From Acidobacteriota bacterium (GTDB lineage: Bacteria > Acidobacteriota > Terriglobia > UBA7540): 10,496 nt of DNA. The stretch spans positions 1 to 10,496 of the forward strand of contig QHZM01000004.1 in NCBI GenBank assembly GCA_003224665.1, read 5' to 3'. The notes under the pieces are model-generated. The model made no database searches. It worked only from the letters and a program-made list of their open reading frames with translations, and was not told the origin of the DNA. Position numbers and translations under genes: made by a program. This document shows, piece by piece, positions 1 through 6,544 of this stretch (positions within the stretch are counted from its first letter, which is position 1; every line of letters starts with the position of its first letter).

Positions 1-330
1 GGGCGCAAGACCTGTACCGGCGGAACGGAGCGCTCGCTCCGTTTGCGACCCCACGATGCCATCAGGCCGCAACCCATGGCGCTGTTGGAAACTCCGAATT
101 GCGCTCCGAGTCTCCGGGCCCATCCTGCCGTCCACGGTTAAATGAACTCCAAGGATGCGGCTCAGGGAACTCTGGACCCAGCGAACATAAGACGGGTCCA
201 GTTCTCCTTGGCCTGGGGGGCCCAGAAATCCCTGGAGCATCCGGCCATGCTCCGGCGGGATTCGCCTCCCGTTGGCGGCCCCGGTTAGACCGGGGAGGAC
301 TATGCCTTTATCGGAATAAACGTAGGCCAT
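1..330 (-). CDS. Peptidoglycan-binding (PG_binding_1) protein, 3' part missing
   Basis: The reading frame has no stop from 450 to the left edge, so the C-terminus lies outside the window. From the ATG at 330 there are 110 residues. Residues about 46-104 read as a PG_binding_1 domain (PF01471 type): a first helix with VRWVQ, then DGRMGPETRSAIRSFQQRHG and DGIVGSQT, the family's hallmark DG-x-x-G-x-x-T and FQ-x-x-x-GL-x-x-DG-x-x-G pattern. The domain usually anchors wall hydrolases or virion proteins to peptidoglycan. A catalytic domain could follow beyond the edge, but none is visible. The gene lies directly downstream of a peptidoglycan hydrolase, which fits a shared wall-related role. The start is uncertain: ATG 330 begins a plausible N-terminus (MAYVYSDKG) but has no clear Shine-Dalgarno, and in-frame GTG codons at 399, 402 and 435 are also possible. 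The domain call is firm; the start is not. Confidence 0.85.
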   Translation of the reverse strand, partial: MAYVYSDKGIVLPGLTGAANGRRIPPEHGRMLQGFLGPPGQGELDPSYVRWVQSSLSRILGVHLTVDGRMGPETRSAIRSFQQRHGLRPDGIVGSQTERALRSAGTGLAP

Positions 331-470
331 AGAATTTTTCGGTGCCGCGCGCGCCTCAGTCCGCTTTTTCCGATCGCGGAATCGAGTGGCCCAGCTCACC
401 ACGATGAGGCCCCGGGTTGTTCCGGGTCCGGCCACGCAGGGAAAGCGGCGTTAACGAGATCGAATCAGGA

Positions 471-2000
471 TTAGGGCGCACGCAACCGGGTGGCAGATAA
501 GGGTCGCGGGTACTGCATAGTGCCAGGAGCCGGCGCCGACCATGAAGGGACGCCAGGAATCGTCTCCCAGGGTTGATCAGTCAAGCCGAATTGGCGCGCT
601 AAATCCATAGGCGTTTCGTGGACGACGCCTGTTCCATTGACGATCATCATTCGGCGGCGACGCACATCTTCGCTCCAGCGAGGGTTCACGGTGTCCGCCA
701 CGACGTTGGCGATCACAGCGAGGAACTGACGTTCCGTAAGAGGACGCCCTGTCTGCCGCTCCTGTTCGGCCTTGCGCTGCTGGATCAGCGCCGCCCGGTT
801 CGGCTTCAGCCATCCCGCACCGTTTTGAGTCACATTGTCCAGCATTAATGCCAGGCCACGCTCGCTTCGCAAGCCCAGCCGGCGAGCGAAAGTCTTGGCA
901 ACATCCATGAGCCACCGAACATGTCGCAGTTGGATTTGCCGGAAGTCGGGATCCGCAGCAAGCCGGGCAAAGTAGGTTCTCCACGGTTCCACAACATTGC
1001 GCTGACTCGCGTCATTGATGGACCGGGCGAACTGCATTTGTTCGGGCAGCGACCGGTGGGGCTGCAAGATATCGAAGAAGCGGGGCGCATCCGGCCCGAA
1101 TATCGCTTGGACTTTTCCAGGAAAGCGCGTTGCAAACTCTCTCAGCAGCGGCTGAAGGCTCCCCGTGCCTATGTTCCACTGGAGCAGACCAAAGGACAAA
1201 CCTTGGTTATCGAAGTTGCCCGTCAGGCCGCCGAAGTTAAGAGGGCGTCCGGTCTCAAACATTGTAGTAATGCGCAATGCCTTTTCCTCTGGGGGAGAGA
1301 AGCCGGGCAAGCCAACGATGGGGATTTCGGCCGGAGATGAGGAGGGCTCCTGGCGCCGCGCGGGCGGAGCATAAACAGGGAGATGAGCCGGGCTTCTGGA
1401 GGGGATCGGGGTAGGACGGGGGGGCGCCGCCGGGACGCTTGGACCGGTGCTGGTCGGAAATCCGGGAGGATTGAATTCCCAGTGCCAGGGTTCGTTTCTG
1501 TAGGGAGTAAAGCCGAACCTCTCGGCGTTGCAGACCAACCATTTGTAGGCCACGGTGGAGCGGAGAGCCGGGATATTGGAGGAGTCGTTTCTGGTTCCCA
1601 ACGAAAAGTCGATGGCCCGCCCGGTGTGGTGCGGACTGCCTCCCGGCGGCGCGACCCATCTCCGCGCTATATTCGGGTCGCGATATCTGTTCAAAGCGTT
1701 TTCCCAGAGGGATTGCTGTGAGCGTATACTCCTGTAGCCTGAAACGATTACCAGCAGATTGGGCGGAATCCCGTCCGCCTCGGCAGCCGCCTTTAACCGT
1801 AAATAAGCGTCGTACGCGGCGCGGTGGAGCTGTTTGGGCGAGGAAGGGTCTGCGAGGTGCCTGGGGTGGATGTTGACGCCGAGATCCCTGGCGGCAGCGT
1901 GCGCACGGGCAATCCGGGCCGCAGCCGAGCCCACTCGAATCGGACCTGTCTTCTCGAACACGAACGTATGGCATGCGACTTTACTGCCCGCAGCGAGCAC
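471..2000 (-). CDS. Two-domain peptidoglycan hydrolase: M15 D-Ala-D-Ala peptidase plus lysozyme-like domain
   Basis: Residues about 55-180 form a VanY/M15-type zinc peptidase. SGYRS (87-91) is followed by SPHHTGRAID (122-131), an exact SxHxxGxAxD motif, and by EPWHWEF (170-176). The predicted zinc ligands are His124, Asp131 and His173, with Glu170 as catalytic base. This family cuts D-Ala peptide bonds in peptidoglycan stems. A Pro/Ser-rich linker (about 181-235) leads to a second domain (about 236-480). There a Glu (249) is followed 15 residues later by Asp264 in GNFDNQGLSFGLLQWN, and later come DNVTQNGAGW and NGTGVVH. The spacing resembles lysozyme-superfamily and GH46-type glycosidases, so a glycan-cutting role is inferred. 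No signal peptide is evident, so export would need a holin, a virion or lysis. The start is doubtful: GTG 2000 has AGAGGAA directly against it, too close for a good ribosome site, and the frame stays open with protein-like sequence up to a TAG at 2055. The product looks like an endolysin or virion-associated lysin. Confidence 0.9.
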   Translation of the reverse strand: MLAAGSKVACHTFVFEKTGPIRVGSAAARIARAHAAARDLGVNIHPRHLADPSSPKQLHRAAYDAYLRLKAAAEADGIPPNLLVIVSGYRSIRSQQSLWENALNRYRDPNIARRWVAPPGGSPHHTGRAIDFSLGTRNDSSNIPALRSTVAYKWLVCNAERFGFTPYRNEPWHWEFNPPGFPTSTGPSVPAAPPRPTPIPSRSPAHLPVYAPPARRQEPSSSPAEIPIVGLPGFSPPEEKALRITTMFETGRPLNFGGLTGNFDNQGLSFGLLQWNIGTGSLQPLLREFATRFPGKVQAIFGPDAPRFFDILQPHRSLPEQMQFARSINDASQRNVVEPWRTYFARLAADPDFRQIQLRHVRWLMDVAKTFARRLGLRSERGLALMLDNVTQNGAGWLKPNRAALIQQRKAEQERQTGRPLTERQFLAVIANVVADTVNPRWSEDVRRRRMMIVNGTGVVHETPMDLARQFGLTDQPWETIPGVPSWSAPAPGTMQYPRPLSATRLRAP

Positions 2001-2054
2001 TTCCTCTGGAGTTCTAATCCCCAGCTTGATCGCCAGCGGGTTGCTGCACCTGAT

Positions 2055-2141
2055 CTAAGCTTTCTTCTGAGCTGCCTGCTTCGACTCCTTCAGTTCTTTC
2101 TGAAGCTCATCGATGACGACGTTTCCGCTTTTCCTCGCCAC
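2055..2141 (-). CDS. Possible 28-residue charged helical peptide
   Basis: A GTG at 2141 opens a short frame rich in Lys, Glu and Gln (VIDELQKELKESKQAAQKKA) that would form one amphipathic helix. It lies between the 473-residue gene (TGA at 2158) and the hydrolase, and is in the same frame as the hydrolase, separated from its upstream extension by one TAG at 2055-2057. There is no Shine-Dalgarno; the 17 nt before the GTG read CTCCCCC rather than GGAGG, so translation would depend on coupling to the stop at 2158. It could be a real micro-protein, the broken N-terminus of the hydrolase, or chance. Support is weak. Confidence 0.25.
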   Translation of the reverse strand: MARKSGNVVIDELQKELKESKQAAQKKA

Positions 2142-2157
2142 CGGAGCGTGGGGGAGT

Positions 2158-3579
2158 TCAGAACCCTTTCTGTCTCCAGAAAACTTCCCACTCACGAAGC
2201 ATCGTGACCGGGTCGTAGCCGGCGAGCTCGAGAGTTTTTCGCGCCCAGTCTCGAATGGCCGGGTTCGACCGCCCACCCTTCGGAGGGCGGACCCCCCAAA
2301 GTTGTTCCTCCGGAGTTTTTCCCCAAAGCAGGACTTGCCATTTTCGAAATGAATTCCCGCCGCTCAGCCAGTTCCTCAGTCGCGCGAAAAGCGACTTGAC
2401 CAGTCCGGTCGAGGCTGCCTCGGCATTCATGTCGTAGAGCGCCTCTTCGCGACTCAGTTGGAGTTCCCACGGCTTGAGGTATCGCGCGGGGACAGAGTTT
2501 TTCCGCTGGGGAACTTCCGCGGCGGCCCTGCCGCCCGAAACAGTCTTTGAGGCAGGTGTTTGAGCAGGCTCGGAGTCAGCCTGGGGGGCTCTGCTCACCT
2601 CCGCTGGGGCGTCCTCGGTCGGATCACTTTCAAGTCGCAGCCGGAAGACAAAGTCGCCGGGCAAGAACAGGCCGGGCTCGCGCCGGAAATAGCGGCGCGT
2701 GCGCGCGTGGGTGCGGGCAAGGGCCGTCACTCCCAACTTGACCGCCAGGAATTCTGAGAGTGGGTGGAGTTGCTCAGCCAAGCTTTCGCGGCCCAGGAGG
2801 GCGGCGGCCAGCGATTCCAGGTGTTGTGCCTGCATCACCTCGTAAATTTGCAAACAGCACGGGAGGCGGTGCGAGTCTCGGAGGCGTTCCGGGTGCGCCA
2901 CCTGGGGCCGAAGTACTTCTTTGAAATCAACCCAGCGGACCAGGCGCCACTGTCCCGGCTCCGGAAAAAGATTCCGGCAGGTCGTTGGGGCAGGACCCGA
3001 ACCGAAACGCTGACCCGGACTCTGCCCGACCTCAGGCTCGCGGGGTTTCGCAAAATCGTCAAGGGGCGATTGTTCTTGAAACGGCATCTCCTCCACTTCA
3101 AGAATGGTTGGCCTGGCGGGCGGGCGTCTCACTTGCGACATGGCCGGATTGGAAGAGGGCGTAAGGTTCAGGACCTCGCCATGCAACCCCGAGGCCAATT
3201 GATGGAGAGGACGGATTTGCCCCTCGACCCTCTCGTAAAAGTGGCCCCGCTCGTCGCGCAGGAGCTCGCCCCGCACTGGACGGGGAAAGCGGGGAAGCTC
3301 GCCGCCCACGCGATAAGCGGGAACCATCTCCGGCGGAAGCTCCGGCAACGCGCTGAGAACCGACAAGGGGGAGTCAAACTGGATGGCTTCACCCGGCTTG
3401 ACCATCATCACGTGCACCCGTTGCAGCGGTCCGGTTCCCTGGATTGCGGGCGGGAGCTGCTCTCCTTCGATCGCCACAAGGAAGACGCGTTTCCTGCCAA
3501 ACGCAGGAGCCAACTCATAAGCCGCCCAATCTTCGTTCGGCTGAAAATAGGGGCTGGGATTTCCGAAATGGTTTGTCAT
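2158..3579 (-). CDS. Unknown 473-residue protein with Trp-rich C-terminal domain
   Basis: I do not recognise this family. The start is the ATG at 3579 behind GGGAGAAG; the frame is open further upstream to 3870, but that part overlaps the neighbouring gene and does not read like protein. The N-terminal 145 residues look beta-rich (RKRVFLVAIEGE, QRVHVMMVKPGEAIQF). A Pro-rich linker (about 150-205) leads to a mixed region (206-318) that contains WRLVRWVDF, helical stretches around 245-300 and a basic patch (RTHARTRRYFRR). Another low-complexity linker (319-365) is followed by a compact C-terminal domain (about 366-473) with seven Trp residues, including KWQVLLWGKTPEEQLWGVRPP around 413-433 and LREWEVFWRQKGF at the end. 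There is no signal peptide or clear membrane segment. Its place between putative shell proteins and wall hydrolases suggests a structural or assembly role, which is inference only. Confidence 0.75.
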   Translation of the reverse strand: MTNHFGNPSPYFQPNEDWAAYELAPAFGRKRVFLVAIEGEQLPPAIQGTGPLQRVHVMMVKPGEAIQFDSPLSVLSALPELPPEMVPAYRVGGELPRFPRPVRGELLRDERGHFYERVEGQIRPLHQLASGLHGEVLNLTPSSNPAMSQVRRPPARPTILEVEEMPFQEQSPLDDFAKPREPEVGQSPGQRFGSGPAPTTCRNLFPEPGQWRLVRWVDFKEVLRPQVAHPERLRDSHRLPCCLQIYEVMQAQHLESLAAALLGRESLAEQLHPLSEFLAVKLGVTALARTHARTRRYFRREPGLFLPGDFVFRLRLESDPTEDAPAEVSRAPQADSEPAQTPASKTVSGGRAAAEVPQRKNSVPARYLKPWELQLSREEALYDMNAEAASTGLVKSLFARLRNWLSGGNSFRKWQVLLWGKTPEEQLWGVRPPKGGRSNPAIRDWARKTLELAGYDPVTMLREWEVFWRQKGF

Positions 3580-3698
3580 ACTGGCTTCTCCCTTGGGCTG
3601 AGAAATTCGAGAGCCCTCCGAGCGTGTGCTTCGAAAGCCTGCACCCCTTGTTGAGCCGGTGATCCTCCGGCACCAGGTGCGAGTGCAAAAGACCCGGT

Positions 3699-4418
3699 TC
3701 AAGACCGCCGAGTCAGTAGCTCGCCGTAGCCGGCGTTGTACCAGTACCGTCCCATGATTCTCCCCCCCACCCTCGTCAGCATCTCGCCAGTCACCGCCAC
3801 GGGACCGGTGTGGTTGTTCTTGAAGACCGCAGTGAAATCCCTCCGAGTGGACGCCGTGACGGTCACCCACTCCTGGCCGCTGCCTGCACCGATCAGCAGC
3901 TTCTTACCTGGCGTGATTTGGGCCATGGAGACAGGCTTGACCGTTTGGGGGGCCGGCCCGCCGATAATGTTCAAAACGATGGATGTCGAAAAAGGAGCGA
4001 TAAAAGGTCCGCTGCCCGAGGCGGTGCCGAGCGCCGGGCGCCGCACTAAGAACTCAAGAGTTGTCCCTTCGTCGAGCCGGACCGAGAATTGAAAGCTTCC
4101 GTAACCCCAGGGGTTGAGGACCCTGTCGAGGCGAAGGTAGGGATGGAGAGGACGGTTATTGGCCAAGATAACCCACTCCAGCCCGGGCGTCTCGATTCGC
4201 GAGGGGTCTCTGGCATAGAGATCCGTGAATTGTGAGAAGTATTCGAGCGTGCCGCAATATTGGGGAACAAGTTGAAAACGGGCCAGGACGACATCCTGGC
4301 TGGGGCCGGGCAGCTCGGCCACGCCTGACTCGTCGAAATATTTCGCGTCAAGGGGAATCCCGCAGTTCGTGCATAAGCTGTCATCAAGACCAGTCGCCAC
4401 CAACCTGGTGCTGTTCAT
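3699..4418 (-). CDS. Beta-rich putative minor structural (vertex/spike-like) protein
   Basis: The protein has 239 residues from the ATG at 4418, which has AAGG five nt upstream. An in-frame ATG at 4439 would add seven residues; both starts lie inside the preceding gene, whose stop is at 4384, so the two are coupled by overlap. A single CTNC motif (16-19) lies near the N-terminus. Residues 43-127 alternate hydrophobic strands and turns (VVLARFQLVPQY, EWVILANNRPLHPYLRLDR, GSFQFSVRLDEGTTLEFLVRR), as in a beta-sandwich. Residues 160-220 form a second beta unit (ITPGKKLLIGAGSGQEWVTV, then RRDFTAVFKNNHTGP), a pattern common in viral and phage surface proteins. The C-terminus is GRYWYNAGYGELLTRRS. 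It directly follows the triplicated-domain genes, which fits a minor shell, vertex or attachment role. No confident family match; the role is inferred from fold-like pattern and position. Confidence 0.75.
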   Translation of the reverse strand: MNSTRLVATGLDDSLCTNCGIPLDAKYFDESGVAELPGPSQDVVLARFQLVPQYCGTLEYFSQFTDLYARDPSRIETPGLEWVILANNRPLHPYLRLDRVLNPWGYGSFQFSVRLDEGTTLEFLVRRPALGTASGSGPFIAPFSTSIVLNIIGGPAPQTVKPVSMAQITPGKKLLIGAGSGQEWVTVTASTRRDFTAVFKNNHTGPVAVTGEMLTRVGGRIMGRYWYNAGYGELLTRRS

Positions 4419-5112
4419 GGTAGCCTTGCATCGAGACATGCAGTTCGCCCTGGAAATCGGAGACCTCCGTCACTTGCATGCGGATGGTGGAGCGCGGTGC
4501 AAAGATGATCGGTTTGGCGAAGTAGCGGAACGGCCGGTCCCCATTGGCAATCCCCAGGCCCGCAATATTGAGCATGGGCTCGTCCTGGAAAGCCCGCCCC
4601 GTCCCCTCGTCGAAAATCGCGTAAAGGAACTGGATTTGGTCGGGCGGCGGTGCGACGACCTGGAAAAGGCTCTTGAGAATGCCGGGATCCAGGGGCGTAT
4701 CAGCGCCGGACAGCAGAGCGCGCTCTGCAAGATCGGGGTTCAGTTTGATCCCGTTCGTGAGTGCCGACGCTGTCTGTGGACCGATCCCCCCTCTTCCGAG
4801 CTTGGGCGACTCGCCAACTGCCTGGGCGAGGAGATCGATTCCCGGAAAGACTTCCCGCAGACTTCCCGGCACGCGCGTTATGAAGCCCGTAGGCGGCGCT
4901 GGGAATTTGATCGGCGAGACCTTGGGAATAACCCCGTAGCCGATGGATACGGCGACGAAAGCCGCTTCCACGCTCACGGTAACCGTCGCGTCCAGAACGT
5001 TCCGCGGAGTCCCCGCCAGCTCGTACCGGAACGCGTAATCAAAGGGGATCGTCCGTCGCGGCACCGACCCCTGAGTTTCACCCGGTCGGATTGGGAGCGT
5101 CGCCGAGATCAC
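4384..5112 (-). CDS. Beta-rich structural protein, third copy of the triplicated domain
   Basis: The GTG start at 5112 overlaps the stop of the upstream gene as GTGA (5109-5112), with GGAGG six to seven nt upstream, a textbook translational-coupling arrangement. Residues 21-233 are one copy of the domain found twice in the preceding gene. The shared landmarks, in order, are TIPFDYAFRYELAG (21-34), VSVEAAFVAVSIGYG (46-60), NGIKLNPDL (120-128), QFLYAIFDEGTGR (161-173), the motif FQDEPMLNIAGLGIANGDRP (175-194), and the strand series FAKPIIFAPRSTIRMQVTE with a terminal LHVSMQGY. The pattern of short strands and conserved Gly/Pro turns suggests a beta-sandwich or jelly roll. No catalytic residues, signal peptide or membrane segment are visible. 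I infer a particle structural component; an alternative is a self-assembling surface protein. Confidence 0.8.
   Translation of the reverse strand: MISATLPIRPGETQGSVPRRTIPFDYAFRYELAGTPRNVLDATVTVSVEAAFVAVSIGYGVIPKVSPIKFPAPPTGFITRVPGSLREVFPGIDLLAQAVGESPKLGRGGIGPQTASALTNGIKLNPDLAERALLSGADTPLDPGILKSLFQVVAPPPDQIQFLYAIFDEGTGRAFQDEPMLNIAGLGIANGDRPFRYFAKPIIFAPRSTIRMQVTEVSDFQGELHVSMQGYHEQHQVGGDWS
5109..5112 (-). promoter_or_regulatory. GTGA stop/start overlap (translational coupling)
   Basis: The TGA of the two-copy structural gene and the GTG of the single-copy gene overlap in four bases, with GGAGG just upstream inside the first gene. This ties synthesis of the second protein to the first, consistent with components needed in a fixed ratio. 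Confidence 0.75.
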
Positions 5113-6503
5113 GGTCGTCCTCCGGCCATGGGCGCTTCGAGGACCTTGTACCCTTGAAACACCAGGAAGAGCGTACCGCGACCAGAGCGTTCTTCAACTT
5201 CCACCCGGACGGTGGAACGAGGCGGGAAAACCATCGGGCGGGCGAACTTCTTGAACGGGCGCTGTCCGTTTGCGATGCCCAGTCCTGCAATATTGTTGAT
5301 CGGCCTGTTCTGCCAATCGCGACCCGTGCCGGCATCGAAGATCATGTAGCGGAACAACACATCTTCGGGTCGGTTCAGCCGCTCGAAAATCTTGTCGCCA
5401 AGATAAACGGGCAAGCTGGTGGCCAGCCCGCCGGAATTGTCGAACGCCATCCGCAAGTAGCTCGGACGGACCCGGATCCCGTCGCCGAGGGCGCTCGCAG
5501 GAAGTGCCCGCAGAGGTTGTTGGGACAAATCGAAGGTGCCGGATGTGGAGGCCGCAAGCCGGATCGGAGCGTCGCGCTCCTCGACCAGCAGGCCGTAGCC
5601 CAACGCCGTGGCGACGAAGCCGCCTTCGATATTGACCGTGATCTCATCCTCCAACCGATTTCCCCGCGTGCCCGTGAGCTCGAACCTGGTCACATAGTCG
5701 AAGGGCACGACGCGCTCGGAGAATACTCCCCCGGTTGCCGCGGGGCGTGTCGCCGACTCGAGAAGCGTCCGGGCCAGCGGCTCCGGGCATCCGGCTCCCC
5801 CCACGACTTTGTACCCGTAAAGCACGATGAAAAGAGTCCCTTCGACTTCCTCGGAGCGCTCGATCACCTGGAGCCGGACCGTCGAACGCGGCAGGAAGGA
5901 CAGAGGCTGCGCCAGGAGGCGGAAGGGACGCTCGCCATTGCTGATGCCGAGCGACGCGAGGTTGTGGATGGGTTCGTCCTGAAGCTCCCGGCCGGTCGCC
6001 GAATCAAGGATGCTGAAGAGAAAAGATATGGACTCAGGTGGTCTTAGCCGCTGGAAAAGCTGCTTGCCTGCGAGGGCCTGCGGAACTTCCTGGTCGGAAA
6101 GCTCCTTTTCTTTCCTCAGGCCTCCGTTTTCCGCTCCGAAAACCATGGATTCGAACCGAGGGTTCACGCGGAAACCCTCGATCAACGCCTGCTGGGGGAC
6201 CTGGGCCAAGGTAATGTCGCCCGGCTTTACGAGGGGGGGCGGTGTCGGGCCGCTGGGCGGGGTGATTTGCATTTCTCTCGCCCGCTCTTCCTCAAAACCG
6301 TAACCGATCGCGACCGCGACGAATGCGCCTTCTGGACTGATGGTAATGACGTCCTGGAGCAGGTTGCCTCGGCGTCCCATAAGCTTAAAGGTAGCCGCGT
6401 AGTCGTAAGGGATGATGACACCCGGCCGGGCCCCAGGCACCTGAGAGCTCGCCGCGGTGATTGGAGTCCTACTTCTTCGCGCCTGTGGTTGTCCCAGGAT
6501 CAT
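5109..6503 (-). CDS. Fused two-copy beta-rich structural protein
   Basis: The protein has 464 residues from ATG 6503. A purine-rich GGAGGAGGA lies 12-16 nt upstream, slightly far for a ribosome site but the only one present. It contains two tandem copies of the domain that appears alone in the next gene: copy 1 at residues 29-233 and copy 2 at 265-454. Matching landmarks are IIPYDYAATFKLMG versus VVPFDYVTRFELTG, GAFVAVAIGYG versus GGFVATALGYG, LQDEPIHNLASLGISNGERP versus WQNRPINNIAGLGIANGQRP, and FLPRSTVRLQVIE versus FPPRSTVRVEVEE, each ending in a VLYGYKVV or VFQGYKVL strand. A basic, Ser/Thr-rich N-terminus (MILGQPQARRSRTP) precedes copy 1. A Cys- and Pro-containing linker (234-264) separates the copies. 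This looks like duplication followed by fusion, a known route to double jelly-roll shell proteins, although the fold is not proven. I infer a structural role. Confidence 0.82.
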   Translation of the reverse strand: MILGQPQARRSRTPITAASSQVPGARPGVIIPYDYAATFKLMGRRGNLLQDVITISPEGAFVAVAIGYGFEEERAREMQITPPSGPTPPPLVKPGDITLAQVPQQALIEGFRVNPRFESMVFGAENGGLRKEKELSDQEVPQALAGKQLFQRLRPPESISFLFSILDSATGRELQDEPIHNLASLGISNGERPFRLLAQPLSFLPRSTVRLQVIERSEEVEGTLFIVLYGYKVVGGAGCPEPLARTLLESATRPAATGGVFSERVVPFDYVTRFELTGTRGNRLEDEITVNIEGGFVATALGYGLLVEERDAPIRLAASTSGTFDLSQQPLRALPASALGDGIRVRPSYLRMAFDNSGGLATSLPVYLGDKIFERLNRPEDVLFRYMIFDAGTGRDWQNRPINNIAGLGIANGQRPFKKFARPMVFPPRSTVRVEVEERSGRGTLFLVFQGYKVLEAPMAGGRP

Positions 6504-6544
6504 GTGGCTCTACGATCCTCCTCCGGCGCCGCGGCGCGGTGACG

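Noticed and set aside
24..43. Perfect 8-bp stem (AACGGAGC/GCTCCGTT, loop GCTC) as a terminator
   Set aside because: It has no T-tract on either strand and lies inside the PG-binding coding frame.
173..200. Inverted repeats TGGACCC/GGGTCCA (173-200) as a structured RNA or operator
   Set aside because: It lies within the PG-binding gene and is explained by coding sequence; the same applies to CCCCGGT/ACCGGGG at 279-295.
99..332. Plus-strand ORF of 77 residues
   Set aside because: It is antisense to the PG-binding frame and shows no recognisable motif.
300..339. Imperfect hairpin plus T-run (AATTTTTC) as a plus-strand terminator
   Set aside because: The stem is bulged, no plus-strand gene is supported upstream, and the ATG of the minus-strand PG-binding gene falls in it.
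2764..3654. Long plus-strand ORF of 296 residues
   Set aside because: It is a GC-rich shadow of the 473-residue gene, Arg/His-rich with no motif or ribosome site.
3580..3870. 97-residue N-terminal extension of the 473-residue protein
   Set aside because: It overlaps the neighbouring gene and does not look like protein, and ATG 3579 has a good ribosome site.
4046..4387. 113-residue minus ORF at the ATGA-like junction after the single-copy gene
   Set aside because: The junction geometry is attractive, but the frame ends early and lacks the beta-strand pattern seen in the 3699-4418 frame.
5091..6047. Plus-strand ORF of 318 residues
   Set aside because: It is antisense to the repeat-domain genes, and the minus frame carries the conserved triplicate pattern.
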